A stretch of DNA of 64,000 bases from Nannocystis punicea (lineage in GTDB: Bacteria; Myxococcota_A; Polyangia; Nannocystales; Nannocystaceae), in the NCBI RefSeq assembly GCF_026965555.1, contig NZ_CP114040.1, positions 10,328,001-10,392,000 on the forward strand, given 5' to 3'. Below the pieces are notes generated by a model, which was given only the letters and a program-made list of their open reading frames with translations, ran no database searches and was not told the DNA's origin. Of the stretch, positions 26,060-36,389 are shown one piece after another. A program made the position numbers and the translations under genes. The stretch's first letter is position 1. Every line of letters begins with the position of its first letter.

Positions 26060-27589
26060 ATGTCTCTCCGACCATCCCACCTCGCCGCCCTGCCGCTGCT
26101 GCTCGCAGCGTGCGGCGAGGATGTGGTCGCGCCGGAGAGCTTCGCCTCGGCCTGCCCGCTGGTCGAGCCCGTGCGCCTGGCCGCCCCGCCCGCCGGCTGG
26201 CAGCCCGGGGCCTCTCGCGTCTACCCGTTCAAGCAGCTCGGCGATCGCCTGCTCTACAGCTTCGACGGCCCCTCCGACCCCGACCCCGGCTACTGGCTGG
26301 TGCACCGCTGCGGCGGCCCCCCGCAGCGCTTCCCCACCTTCACCCCCGGCACCGTCCTGCCCTTCGCGCTCGCGACCGCCGAGGGCACCCTCGTCTACGC
26401 CGTCGACCGCGAGGGCCGGCACGTCGTGCTCGACCGCCTCGACGTCCCCGGCTTCGACGTCCCGCGCGCCATCGACGGCCTGCCCGGCTACGACATCCCC
26501 GGCGGCGCCCCGCACGAGGCCGGCTACGCCCTGTTCGCCCGCGCCAACCGCCCGCTCGGCGCCGCTCGCCAGGCCGCGGGCGTCGACGCCGGCACCGCCG
26601 TCGTCCACACCCACGACGGCGACCCCGACGCGCCCGCCCTGCACCTCGGCGACGACGTCGTCAGCCTCGCCCAGCACGGCGGGCAGCTCCTCGTCCTCGA
26701 CGACGCCGGCGAGCTGCGCAGGGTCGACCCGTTCACCCGCGAGGTCGAGCCCGTGCAGAGCGGCGTCCGCTACTTCACCCTCGCCGACGACGGCCGCCAC
26801 CTGATCTGGCAGGCCCTCGGCGACGACGACGTCGAGCCGGTCTACCTGCGCGACCTCGAGGTCAGCGCCCGGCTCGCAGTCGTCAAGCCCGGCCTCGATC
26901 GCGAGATCGGCGTCAACGACTTCGCCGCGCGCTCGTGGAACCGCATGCCCGACCAGGGCCTCGCCGTCGGCCGCTGGACCTGGACCGAGGACAGCGCCGC
27001 GGCCGCGCTCGTCGGCCCCGACGACACCTTCGTCGCCGCGGTCCGCAGCGACACCGGCGAGTCGCTGAAGATCCCCGAGCACCGCCAGCAGCGCGGCGCC
27101 CTGGGCCAGGACTTCGTGCTCGTCATGCCCGACGTCGACACCCTGGTGCTCGCGCTGTGGCGCCCGACCGACGGCGACCTGCGCGTGTGGTACCGCGGCC
27201 CGGCCGACGCGACGGTCGAGCCCCGCGCGCGCGTCGGCGACGAGCTCGAGTACTTCCTCGCCGAGCCGACCGACGAGGCGACCGGCAGCCTCTTGCGCGT
27301 CCACCTCCGCACCGGCGAGCTCACCGAGCGGGCCCCGCGGATCGGCCGCGAGTACCGCCAGCTCGACGCCCGCCGCTACTTCACCGCCGTCCACGCCGAG
27401 CCCGTGCAGGCCGGCGCCGACATCAAGTGGACCTACGACCTGCTCGTGTTCGACGCCGACACCCGCGTCTACACCACCATCGCCGAGCGCGTCGACGACT
27501 TCCTCCACTTGCCCGACCAGGGCGTCCTCTACCTCGACAGCCGCGGCGACGAGCCCGGGCTGTGGGCCGCGCCGCTGGTCTCCCATTGA
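26060..27589 (+). CDS. Propeller-like lipoprotein, paralogue 2 of 3
   Basis: 509 residues; signal MSLRPSHLAALPLLLAAC with lipobox LAAC. It shares the landmarks of the family (LGDRLLYSFDGPSDPDPGYW, LDRLDVPGF, HDGDPDAPALHLG, HLIWQALGDD, EIGVNDFAARSWN, RVWYRGPAD, VLYLDSRGDEPGLWAAPL). It lies 25 bp after paralogue 1; the spacer and start (CCCAAAGGCCATGTCTCTCCGACC) are palindrome material, so the two genes are probably one transcript. Sequences have diverged widely outside the landmarks, suggesting an old duplication and possibly different ligands. Confidence 0.82.
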   Translation: MSLRPSHLAALPLLLAACGEDVVAPESFASACPLVEPVRLAAPPAGWQPGASRVYPFKQLGDRLLYSFDGPSDPDPGYWLVHRCGGPPQRFPTFTPGTVLPFALATAEGTLVYAVDREGRHVVLDRLDVPGFDVPRAIDGLPGYDIPGGAPHEAGYALFARANRPLGAARQAAGVDAGTAVVHTHDGDPDAPALHLGDDVVSLAQHGGQLLVLDDAGELRRVDPFTREVEPVQSGVRYFTLADDGRHLIWQALGDDDVEPVYLRDLEVSARLAVVKPGLDREIGVNDFAARSWNRMPDQGLAVGRWTWTEDSAAAALVGPDDTFVAAVRSDTGESLKIPEHRQQRGALGQDFVLVMPDVDTLVLALWRPTDGDLRVWYRGPADATVEPRARVGDELEYFLAEPTDEATGSLLRVHLRTGELTERAPRIGREYRQLDARRYFTAVHAEPVQAGADIKWTYDLLVFDADTRVYTTIAERVDDFLHLPDQGVLYLDSRGDEPGLWAAPLVSH

Positions 27590-27604
27590 GTCGCCCTGTC
27601 CGTC

Positions 27605-29077
27605 ATGTCCTTAAAAACATGTCTTCTTAGACATCTTCCCCTCGCCGCGGCCCTGCTGGCCTGCGGCCCGGAAGACGTCGGCCCCGTCTCGACCTGTCCG
27701 ACGGGCCAGGTGACCCGCATGGCCGCCCCGCCGCGCGGCTGGCAGCCGGTGGCCAACCGGCGGATCTCCTTCCAGACCTTCGGCGACCACGTGTTCTACC
27801 GCTTCGATCGGTACGACCACCCCGCGCCGACCTACTGGCGGATCGACCGCTGCGGCGGCGAGCCCGAGCGGTTCACCCCCGCGACCGTGAGCACGTCGCG
27901 GTACACCGGCCTCGAGACCGACGAGGGCTGGGTGCTCTACGCCCAGGACGGCGACCGCCACCTCGTCCTCGACCGCCTCGACGTGCCCGGCTTCGACGAG
28001 ACGCGCCCCGTGCCCGGCCTCCCCCCCGGCAAGTTCGCCGCCACCCCGACCGCGCGCGGCATGTACTTCTCCAGCGTCCCCGCGGCGCCGAACTCGCTCG
28101 CCAACGTCGCCGGCATCGGCACCTCGGCCCACGCGATCTACATGCACCACGGCGACCCCGAGGTCCCCGCCGTCAAGTTCGGCGACGCGATCGTCAGCCT
28201 CCAGAACCTGGACGACCGCATGCTCGCGCTCGACGACGACGGCGACCTCCGCGCCGTCGACCCCGTCACCGGCGCCTCCGAGCTCCTGCTCGCGGGCGTG
28301 CGCCGCTTCGGAGTCAGCAGCGAGGTCCGCCGGTTGATCTGGCAGCAGCTCGGCGACGACCTCAGCGAGCCGATCTTCCTCCGCGACCTCGACACCGGCG
28401 AGGACACGCAGATCGCCGTCAACGACTTCACCGCAGTGTCGTGGAACCGCCCCGGCGACGACGAATCGCGCAACACCGGCACCTGGCAATTCGCCGAGGA
28501 CGGCGCCCACGCGGCCCTCTACGGCCCCCGCCACACCCTCGCCGCAGTCGTCCGCACCGCCGACGGCGCCCCCATCGACCCGCCTGCCGGCGCCCGCCTG
28601 CGCGGCTACCTCGGCCGCGACTTCAGCTTGTCGCGCGACGACGGCGACGACACCGTGTTCATCCTCTGGAACCCCGAGACCGACGCCCTGCGCGAGTGGT
28701 ACCGCGGCCCCGCGAGCGCCCCCCCGCCGCAGGCGTTCTTCGTCGAGGACGACTTCATCGACTACCTCGTCCCCGACGACAGCGGCTTCTCCGGCGTGCT
28801 CTGGCGCACCGATCACCGCACCGGCGAGGCAGTGATGCGGGCCCCGCGGATCGGCATCGGCACGACCGTCCTCGCCGACGGCCGCTACCTCACCGCCTTC
28901 CCCTCGTTCGCCTACTACCCCCTCGACGTGGTCCTCTTCGACCCCGACACCTCGCAGTACACGACGCTCGCCGCCGCGGTCGACGACTTCCACTTCCACC
29001 CCGACCAGGGCCTCGTCTACCTCGACGGAAGCGACGACGGCCCCGGCCTGTGGGCCGCCCCGATCCCGCCGAAGTGA
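27605..29077 (+). CDS. Propeller-like lipoprotein, paralogue 3 of 3
   Basis: 490 residues. The start ATG and n-region (MSLKTCLLRH) are encoded by palindrome copies (CATGTCCTTAAAAACATG, ATGTCT-TCTT-AGACAT), followed by LPLAAALLAC as h-region and lipobox. Family landmarks are complete: FGDHVFYRFDRYDHPAPTYW, LDRLDVPGFDE, HHGDPEVPAVKFG, RLIWQQLGDDLSEPIFLRD, QIAVNDFTAVSWN, REWYRGP, VYLDGSDDGPGLWAAPIPPK. The gap to paralogue 2 is 15 bp. Translation could also start at a later ATG, but that would lose the signal peptide. Confidence 0.82.
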   Translation: MSLKTCLLRHLPLAAALLACGPEDVGPVSTCPTGQVTRMAAPPRGWQPVANRRISFQTFGDHVFYRFDRYDHPAPTYWRIDRCGGEPERFTPATVSTSRYTGLETDEGWVLYAQDGDRHLVLDRLDVPGFDETRPVPGLPPGKFAATPTARGMYFSSVPAAPNSLANVAGIGTSAHAIYMHHGDPEVPAVKFGDAIVSLQNLDDRMLALDDDGDLRAVDPVTGASELLLAGVRRFGVSSEVRRLIWQQLGDDLSEPIFLRDLDTGEDTQIAVNDFTAVSWNRPGDDESRNTGTWQFAEDGAHAALYGPRHTLAAVVRTADGAPIDPPAGARLRGYLGRDFSLSRDDGDDTVFILWNPETDALREWYRGPASAPPPQAFFVEDDFIDYLVPDDSGFSGVLWRTDHRTGEAVMRAPRIGIGTTVLADGRYLTAFPSFAYYPLDVVLFDPDTSQYTTLAAAVDDFHFHPDQGLVYLDGSDDGPGLWAAPIPPK

Positions 29078-29088
29078 GTTCTTTCGAT

Positions 29089-29145
29089 ATGCTCCATGGA
29101 GCATGTCTTAATAACCATGGTTTTATGAACATGCTCTCTCGGACA
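29089..29145. repeat. AT-richer palindrome group after the third paralogue
   Basis: ATGCTCCATGGAGCAT (29089-29104) is a perfect 16-bp palindrome and AACCATGGTT (29113-29122) a second. CATGCTCTCTCGGACA follows. These look like degenerate or AT-drifted members of the palindrome family. Nothing gene-like is visible from here to 29302. Confidence 0.5.
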
Positions 29146-29302
29146 CTCGTGGCGACGCCGCTCGGCACCGTCGCCCCGAACGCGGCGCCGTCGGCGAGCC
29201 GATGCGCGGCGGGGAGGCTCGCGCCGGATCCGGCGAACCGTCGAAGGTCCCGCGGCTGGCGTTGACGAGCGCTGACAGAAGTCGTTGACCCGCAGCAGTT
29301 GT

Positions 29303-29368
29303 TCACTGCCCCGTCTCGAGGTCGCGGAGGTCCACCGGCTCGGCGACGAAGTCGTCGCTCGTGATCTG
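29303..29368 (-). pseudogene. Inverted internal fragment of the propeller-like lipoprotein family
   Basis: Read on the minus strand this gives ITSDDFVAEPVDLRDLETGQ then a stop. It resembles the blade of the paralogues at GDDLSEPIFLRDLDTGE. It is opposite in orientation to the three intact genes and has no start or flanking domain. Confidence 0.5.
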
Positions 29369-29406
29369 GGATCCTCTCACCGACGCGTAGCACCGCTGGC
29401 CGCCCC

Positions 29407-29484
29407 GGCTTCCTCGCCTACGACGGCGAGGGCCTCCACGGCCCCGAGCCGGGCCTGTGGGTGACGCCGCTGCCGCCGAAGTGA
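29407..29484 (+). pseudogene. 3' fragment of a fourth propeller-like lipoprotein gene
   Basis: In frame to the stop at 29482-29484 this reads GFLAYDGEG...GPEPGLWVTPLPPK, matching the C-terminal end of the three upstream paralogues (VYLDGSDDGPGLWAAPIPPK). Everything upstream is missing, so a fourth tandem copy was deleted. The inverted fragment about 40 bp upstream suggests that a rearrangement removed or flipped its middle part. Confidence 0.6.
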
Positions 29485-29566
29485 CGGTGCGCCCGCGCGC
29501 CGTGCGCGACCTCGCTCGTTGCGGGGCTGGCGGTGATGCGTCACCTCTGCTACCTCCCCGCGGGCA

Positions 29567-31249
<1,683 letters not shown>

Positions 31250-31319
31250 GCCGGCCCGGCGTCGCGCCGTCGTCGGGACGTCCGCGCCCGCTCCCTCGCG
31301 CGCCGGCGCAGAGACAAAA

Positions 31320-31552
31320 TGTCCCCGGGGACAGGTCCCCCCGGGCCGCCGCACCGTCGAGCTCTTCGGCCGCGGCCGGAGCGCCGTGAACGACGCCGCC
31401 AGGGCCGGCGCGCAGAGGATGTCCCCGGGGACAGGTCGCACGCCGCGCCTCCGCGCCGGGATGTCCAGTTCGACATGTCCCTCGAGACATCCCCGAAGGT
31501 TCGGCCGCGCCCGCCGCTCGCCCGGCCCCGCGGCCGCATGTCCCCGAGGACA
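31320..31552. repeat. Palindrome cluster between prfC and the kinase gene
   Basis: Perfect TGTCC-N4-GGACA copies lie at 31320-31333, 31420-31433 and 31539-31552, about 100 and 119 bp apart. A compound near-copy (TGTCCAGTTCGACATGTCCC-TCGAGACAT) is near 31462. No gene was found in 31250-31668. The first two copies share the wider context ATGTCCCCGGGGACAGGTC. Confidence 0.65.
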
Positions 31553-31668
31553 GCTCGGCGCCGCGCCCGCCGACGCCCTCTCCACCCGCGCCGCGAGCGC
31601 CCGCGCCCGGGCCGCCGTCACCCTCCTCACGATCTCCCGGTGATCCGCCGACCCCCTCGCGGTCGCTC

Positions 31669-34476
31669 ATGAGGGCCATGCCCGTCCAGCCCGGGATCGA
31701 CGGCGACGCCGACACCCTCTGCGCCGACGTACTGTCGGCGCCGTCGCGCCCCGATCCGACCAGCGAGATCGGCGGCGAGTCCGCGCTGAGCACCGAGGCC
31801 GCGGGCGAGCTCGGCACCCGCCGCGGCCGCGGCCCCGTCCCCGGCGACGAGATCGGCGACTTCACCCTGCAGCGCCGCCTCGGCGAAGGCGGCATGGGCG
31901 TCGTGTTCGCCGCGTGGAGCCACAAGCTGGCCCGCCGCGTCGCCCTCAAGATCCCGACCCGCAGCCTCGACGAGGTCGTCCGCGCCCGCATCATGCGCGA
32001 GGCCCAGAGCCTGGCCCAGGTCGACCACCCCAACGTGGTCCGGGTGTACGAGATCGGCGAGGAGGGCGAGAACCTCTTCATCGCCATGGAGCTGGTGGAG
32101 GGCGTCACCCTCCGCAAGTGGCTGTCGGAGGCGCCGCGCGGCTGGCGGGAGATCGTGCAGATGTACCTGCAGGCCGGTCGGGGCCTGGCGGCGGCGCACC
32201 ACCAGGGGCTGCTCCACCGCGACTTCAAGCCGAGCAACATCCTGGTCGACGGCGACGGCCGCGTGCGCCTGATCGACTTCGGCCTCGCGCGCATGCGCGA
32301 CTCCAGCCGCGACATCGCCGCGACCTTCGAGGGCGACGAGCCCTCGGGCCCCGAGTTCGTGCTCACCAGCCGCGCCGGCACGCCGCGCTACATGGCCCCG
32401 GAGCTGTACGACACCGGCGCGACCGTCGACGCGCGCAGCGACCAGTACTCGTTCTGCGTCGCCCTGTGGGAGGCGCTCTACGGCGAGCTGCCCGACTGGC
32501 GCCGCACCGCGCCCCACCCCCGCGCGGTGCCGGGCTGGCTGCTCGCGGCCCTGCGCCGCGGCCTCGCGCTCGACCGCGAGGGCCGCTTCCCCACCATGGA
32601 CGACCTGCTGGCCGAGCTGACCGCCGGCCTGCAGCCGCCCCGACGCCGCCCGCTCGCGGTCGTCGCCCTCGCCGCGGTGCTCGGCGCCGGCGTCGGCGCG
32701 GCGCTCCAGACCGCCGGCCCCGCGTCCGCCTGCGCCGACCCGGCCGCCCTCGCCGACGCCCTGTGGCCGGCCGACCAGCGCGCGGCCCTGCGCTCGGCTG
32801 GCGAATCGGGCATGTCTGTGGAGACATGGTTCTCGGAACATGTCCTCGAGTACACAAAGGCCCGCGCGACCGCCTGCCGCGACGGCGCCCGCTGGGACGA
32901 GGCCGCCCGCGCCCGCGCGGCGACCTGCCTCGACGAGCGCGAGCGGGCGCTGCGCGCGGTCGCCGGGACGCTGGCCGGCGCGCCCGCGGGAGAGCCGACC
33001 GCCGGCGCCGTCGCCAGCGGCAGCCGCAACCGCCCCGGCGCGCTCGCCGATCCCGCGCCCGGCCGCCGCTGGGACGGCCGCCTGGCCCTGTGGGACCGCG
33101 CCCTGACCCCCGCCTCCGACTGCGTCGACCCGCGCCGCCTGGCCTTCACCGTCGAGCCGCCTGTCCATATCGACCTGTCTGAAGCGACATGGCTCGAAGA
33201 GCAGCTGCAGTCGGGGGCCGCGCTGGCGCTGGCGGGCGATCCGAACGCCGCGGCTGCGCGGCTGCACCCGGCCCGCGTGCGCGCCGAGCAGGCCGGCGAC
33301 CGCTGGCGCCAGGCCCGGGCCGACCTGGCGCTCGGCATCGCCGCCCTCGACCGCGGCGACGAGGCCGGCGCGCGCCGCCGCTTCGAGGCCGCGGCCAGCG
33401 ACGCCGGGGCCGTCGGCGACGACTTCCTGGTCGCCGACGCCTGGCGCTGGCTGGTGTTCGTCGACGCCGCCCGCGACCCCGACCCGGAGCACGCGCTGCT
33501 GCTGCTGCCGCACGCCGAGAGCACGCTGTACCGGATCGGTCAGGCCACGGGACCGCGCATGGTCGACCTGCAGCTGTCGGCCGCGTGGGCCGAGCTGCGC
33601 CGCGGCGACCTCGACGCCGCCCACGCCCGCCTCGCCCGCGCGCTCCAGGGCGGCAGTGGCGTCGACGAGGCCCTCGCCGCCCGCGTCCTGCGTCACCACG
33701 CCGAGCAGGCCCACCAGCGCGGCCAGCTGCGTCCGGCGGTCGACCTCGCCCGCCAGGCGCTGAGCCTGCAGCTGCGCCGCGAGGGCCCCGACTCGCGCAG
33801 CGTCGCCGACACCCGTCAGAGCCTGGCCCGCTACCAGCTCGCGGTCGGCCAGTACGCCGAGGCCGAGGCCAACCTGCGCGCCGCGCTGACCGTCGCGGCC
33901 GACGACCCCGACGCGCGCGAGCGCGCCAGCCTCGAGCTCGACCTCGCGGTCGTCCACTACTCCCGCGGCGACCTGGCCGCCGCACGCACCGCCGCCGAGC
34001 GCGCCACCACTGCCTTCGCCGAGGTCGCCGATCCGCTGGCCGGCCGCGCCGACCGGATCGCCCTCGCCAAGCTGCGCGGTGACCTGTCCCTCGGGACAGA
34101 TAACCCCGCCGCCCTGCGCAGCTACGAGGCCGGCCTCGCCCTGGTCGCCGCCGGGCCCGACCTGCCGGAGACGCGCGACAACGCGGTCGCCATGCGCGTC
34201 GGGCTCGCGGCCGCGCGCCAGGGCATGGGCGACCTCGCGGGCGCCGCCGACGCGATCGAGCGCGCGCTCTCGCAGGTCGGCGGCGTCTCGCCGGACGTCG
34301 CCGCCTACGCCTGGGGCACCGCCGCGGAGCTCGAGCTGGCCCGCAATCACCGCCGCGAGGCCGAGGCGCACTGCCGCCGCGCGCTCGCGCTGCTGAGTGA
34401 CGATGACGCGATGGCCCGCGAGTTGCGCCAGCTGCTGGTACGGATCCGAGCCTCCGCGAGCGGCCGGCGGAAATAA
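31669..34476 (+). CDS. Transmembrane Ser/Thr protein kinase with C-terminal TPR region
   Basis: 935 residues (a second ATG nine bases later is possible). The Hanks-type kinase domain is at about 64-320: Gly loop GEGGMG (72-77), VALK Lys94, Glu111, HRDFKPSN with catalytic Asp185, DFG Asp203 and APE (243-245). A membrane helix at about 329-347 follows, then a sensor half with TPR-like repeats (about 520-925). This is the common myxobacterial kinase-TPR plan, where the extracytoplasmic TPRs sense protein partners. Three palindrome copies lie in frame outside the kinase domain (near 32812, 33176 and 34085; GMSVETW, DLSEATW and DLSLGTD). Confidence 0.92.
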   Translation: MRAMPVQPGIDGDADTLCADVLSAPSRPDPTSEIGGESALSTEAAGELGTRRGRGPVPGDEIGDFTLQRRLGEGGMGVVFAAWSHKLARRVALKIPTRSLDEVVRARIMREAQSLAQVDHPNVVRVYEIGEEGENLFIAMELVEGVTLRKWLSEAPRGWREIVQMYLQAGRGLAAAHHQGLLHRDFKPSNILVDGDGRVRLIDFGLARMRDSSRDIAATFEGDEPSGPEFVLTSRAGTPRYMAPELYDTGATVDARSDQYSFCVALWEALYGELPDWRRTAPHPRAVPGWLLAALRRGLALDREGRFPTMDDLLAELTAGLQPPRRRPLAVVALAAVLGAGVGAALQTAGPASACADPAALADALWPADQRAALRSAGESGMSVETWFSEHVLEYTKARATACRDGARWDEAARARAATCLDERERALRAVAGTLAGAPAGEPTAGAVASGSRNRPGALADPAPGRRWDGRLALWDRALTPASDCVDPRRLAFTVEPPVHIDLSEATWLEEQLQSGAALALAGDPNAAAARLHPARVRAEQAGDRWRQARADLALGIAALDRGDEAGARRRFEAAASDAGAVGDDFLVADAWRWLVFVDAARDPDPEHALLLLPHAESTLYRIGQATGPRMVDLQLSAAWAELRRGDLDAAHARLARALQGGSGVDEALAARVLRHHAEQAHQRGQLRPAVDLARQALSLQLRREGPDSRSVADTRQSLARYQLAVGQYAEAEANLRAALTVAADDPDARERASLELDLAVVHYSRGDLAAARTAAERATTAFAEVADPLAGRADRIALAKLRGDLSLGTDNPAALRSYEAGLALVAAGPDLPETRDNAVAMRVGLAAARQGMGDLAGAADAIERALSQVGGVSPDVAAYAWGTAAELELARNHRREAEAHCRRALALLSDDDAMARELRQLLVRIRASASGRRK

Positions 34477-34497
34477 ATCGGACGACGTCGGATCTGC

Positions 34498-35016
34498 ATG
34501 ATCCGATCGACCTCGTCGCGCCACCCATATGCGCCGATGTCGACCCGAATGACCCTCGTCCGCAGCACCCGTCCGCTGATCGCGTCGTTCGTCCCCGTGA
34601 CGCTGCCGGACGGCCTCCTCACCGTCCGCTACGGCGCGAGCGGCAGCCTCCCGGTGTTCGAGTGCGCCGGTCAGCGCGTCACCGGCGGCCTCATCAACCT
34701 GTCCCGAGAGACATGGATCGCCTGGCAGGACCGCGGCATCGACCTGGTGGTCGAGCCCGGCGCGCCGAACCCGGCCCGCACCGTCCGCGTCACCGCCACC
34801 AGCGGGCGCAACCTGCTCACCACCGCCGGCGACGCGGTCCCGCTCGTCGCCACCGCGCGCCTCGGCGCCCGGCTCCTGTTCGACGGCGACGCCGGCATGA
34901 GCCTCAAGATCGCGCTCGACGGCCTCGGCGCCGTCGAGATCGACCTCTGCGACGTCAGCAGCCACATCCGCCCCCCGCCGCCCAAGCTGCCGCCCGACGC
35001 GCCCAAACCCAACTGA
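34498..35016 (+). CDS. Hypothetical protein
   Basis: 172 residues if translated from 34498; ATGs at 34537 and 34549 are alternatives, and the second (MTLVRSTRPLIASFVPVTLP) gives the more compact protein. It is mostly predicted beta strands (DGLLTVRYGASGSLPVFECAG, RTVRVTATSGRNLLTTAG) with a Pro-rich tail. No signal peptide. A palindrome copy encodes NLSRETW in the middle of the fold (34696-34715). It follows the kinase by 21 bp on the same strand, so it may be co-transcribed and a substrate or partner. No family recognised. Confidence 0.6.
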   Translation: MIRSTSSRHPYAPMSTRMTLVRSTRPLIASFVPVTLPDGLLTVRYGASGSLPVFECAGQRVTGGLINLSRETWIAWQDRGIDLVVEPGAPNPARTVRVTATSGRNLLTTAGDAVPLVATARLGARLLFDGDAGMSLKIALDGLGAVEIDLCDVSSHIRPPPPKLPPDAPKPN

Positions 35017-35101
35017 AGTCGAACTGACGCCGAGCCGGCACGGACCTGTCTCAAGCGCCACGTCTTGACGGCCGCCCGGCGCGCGGCTATTCGCGAGGGC
35101 G

Positions 35102-35614
35102 ATGCCCCGCCGCGTCCTCCGCGTCGTCCTCTGGCTCCTCGGCGTGTTCGTGTTCATCTACACCTGCGGCCTGTTCATGCCGCGGGAGCACCTCGCTATG
35201 GAGACGGTGGTGCTGCCCGCCGCGCCCGAGGCCGTCTACGCCGCGGTGCGCGACGTCGAGTCGCAACCGAGCTGGCGCTCCGACCTCCAGCGCGTCGAGC
35301 TCCTGCCTGACAAGAACGACCGCCGGGTCTACCGCGAGATCGGTGACGACGGCGCGACGACCTTCGAGGTCACCGAGGACGTGCCGAACGAGCGCCTCGT
35401 CACCCAGATGGTCGACCCCGGCCGCTCCTTCACCGGCCACTGGGTGTTCCAGTTCGCGCCCGCCGAGGGCGGCGGCACGCGCCTCACCCTCACCGAGGTC
35501 GGCGACGTTCCCAACCCCGCGCTGCGCTTCCTCGCCGGCGCCCTCTTCGGCTGGGAAGGCTCGACGCGCCGCTACCTCGCCGACCTCCAGGGCCACCTCG
35601 GCAACAAGTCCTGA
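35102..35614 (+). CDS. SRPBCC/START-like superfamily protein with N-terminal membrane anchor
   Basis: 170 residues. An N-terminal helix (VLRVVLWLLGVFVFIYTCGLF) anchors the protein. Residues 30-165 have the polyketide cyclase/dehydrase pattern: METVVLPAAPEAVYAAVRDV near the start, W..DL..VE, GHWVFQFAPAEGGGTRLTLTE and a C-terminal helix (LADLQGHL). Such helix-grip proteins bind hydrophobic ligands or lipids. A GAGGG element precedes the ATG. It ends 9 bp from the convergent TIR-like gene with no terminator between. Confidence 0.8.
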   Translation: MPRRVLRVVLWLLGVFVFIYTCGLFMPREHLAMETVVLPAAPEAVYAAVRDVESQPSWRSDLQRVELLPDKNDRRVYREIGDDGATTFEVTEDVPNERLVTQMVDPGRSFTGHWVFQFAPAEGGGTRLTLTEVGDVPNPALRFLAGALFGWEGSTRRYLADLQGHLGNKS

Positions 35615-35623
35615 GGCTCGCCC

Positions 35624-35923
35624 TCACAGCAGCGCCACGCGCTCGACGGGCACCCCGCAGCGGCGCGCCGCCTCGACCTCGAAGCGCACCCACCGTGACA
35701 GCCGGCTGTGCGGCGTCGCCACGTAGAGGACGCGGTCGGCCGAGCGCACCCACTCGGCGATCGTGCGCTGCGCCGACGTCGACCACCGCTGCGGGTAGTC
35801 GAGGAACACGAACTCGTCGCAGTCGCGCAGGCGCTCGAGGTGGGCGCGGGACAGCGGCAGGTCGCGGACCGCGTAGCTGATGAAGGTGCGCCGGCGGTCG
35901 AACCGGCGGAGCGGATTAAGCAT
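35624..35923 (-). CDS. Minimal TIR-like domain protein
   Basis: 99 residues that are almost entirely one domain. FISYAVRD (14-21) matches the box 1 of TIR/TIR_2 domains, VFLDYPQ (39-45) the second strand, and SADRVLYVATPHSRLSRW (61-78) followed by VRFEVEAARRCGVPVE the region with the catalytic glutamate of NAD-cleaving TIRs (candidate Glu82). Its ATG lies inside the end of the preceding membrane protein gene (8-nt overlap), so translation is coupled. TIR proteins of this size act as NADases or adaptors in defence systems or as MTH538-like proteins of unknown role. The family call rests on motif pattern. Confidence 0.68.
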   Translation of the reverse strand: MLNPLRRFDRRRTFISYAVRDLPLSRAHLERLRDCDEFVFLDYPQRWSTSAQRTIAEWVRSADRVLYVATPHSRLSRWVRFEVEAARRCGVPVERVALL

Positions 35924-36389
35924 GGTGCGTCAGCGCCAGGGCGACGAGGACGCCCACGCCGATGTAGAAGTAGAACAGCTGCGACGCGTTGAGCAGGCTC
36001 GACAGCACCGAGCCGACGGCGTCCTTCTCGAGCCCGAGCGGCGACATCGAGTTGCCGAGCCCGCGGGCCACGCGAGCCCGCCCGAGCGCCGCAGCGATCC
36101 CGCGCCGGGTCTTGCGCTGGTAGTAGAAGTTCTGCGCGTCGGCCAGCCAGAAGAACAGCAGCAGCGCGAGGGCCAGCGCCGCGCACTCGACGAAGCGCGT
36201 GTCCTTGTCGGCCAGCCAGACCACCAGCGCCGCGCACAGGGCCACGCACAGCTTCTTCAGCTCGAGGCACTTGCCGGCGAACTGCAGCGTCGCCGCGTGC
36301 AGCTGGTCGACCTCCTTCCAGGCCACTTGCTCCTCGAAGCGCCGCCGCTCGGCGGCATTCTCCACGGCGCGGGACGGCTCGGGCTTCAT
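35916..36389 (-). CDS. Small membrane protein coupled to a TIR-like protein
   Basis: 157 residues. An N-terminal amphipathic charged helix (residues 10-45, ERRRFEEQVAWKEVDQLHAA) is followed by two close membrane helices (about 46-61 and 66-85), the second ending in FFWLADAQNFYYQRKTRRG, a cytoplasmic-looking loop, and a third helix at about 135-153. The W-L-x-D-A-x-x-x-Y-x-x-x-R-K-x-R pattern after the second helix resembles small membrane proteins I recall next to MTH538/DUF1863 TIR-like genes. Its start overlaps the protease stop (ATGA) and its end overlaps the TIR-like start. It is probably the membrane partner of the TIR-like protein. Confidence 0.72.
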   Translation of the reverse strand: MKPEPSRAVENAAERRRFEEQVAWKEVDQLHAATLQFAGKCLELKKLCVALCAALVVWLADKDTRFVECAALALALLLFFWLADAQNFYYQRKTRRGIAAALGRARVARGLGNSMSPLGLEKDAVGSVLSSLLNASQLFYFYIGVGVLVALALTHHA

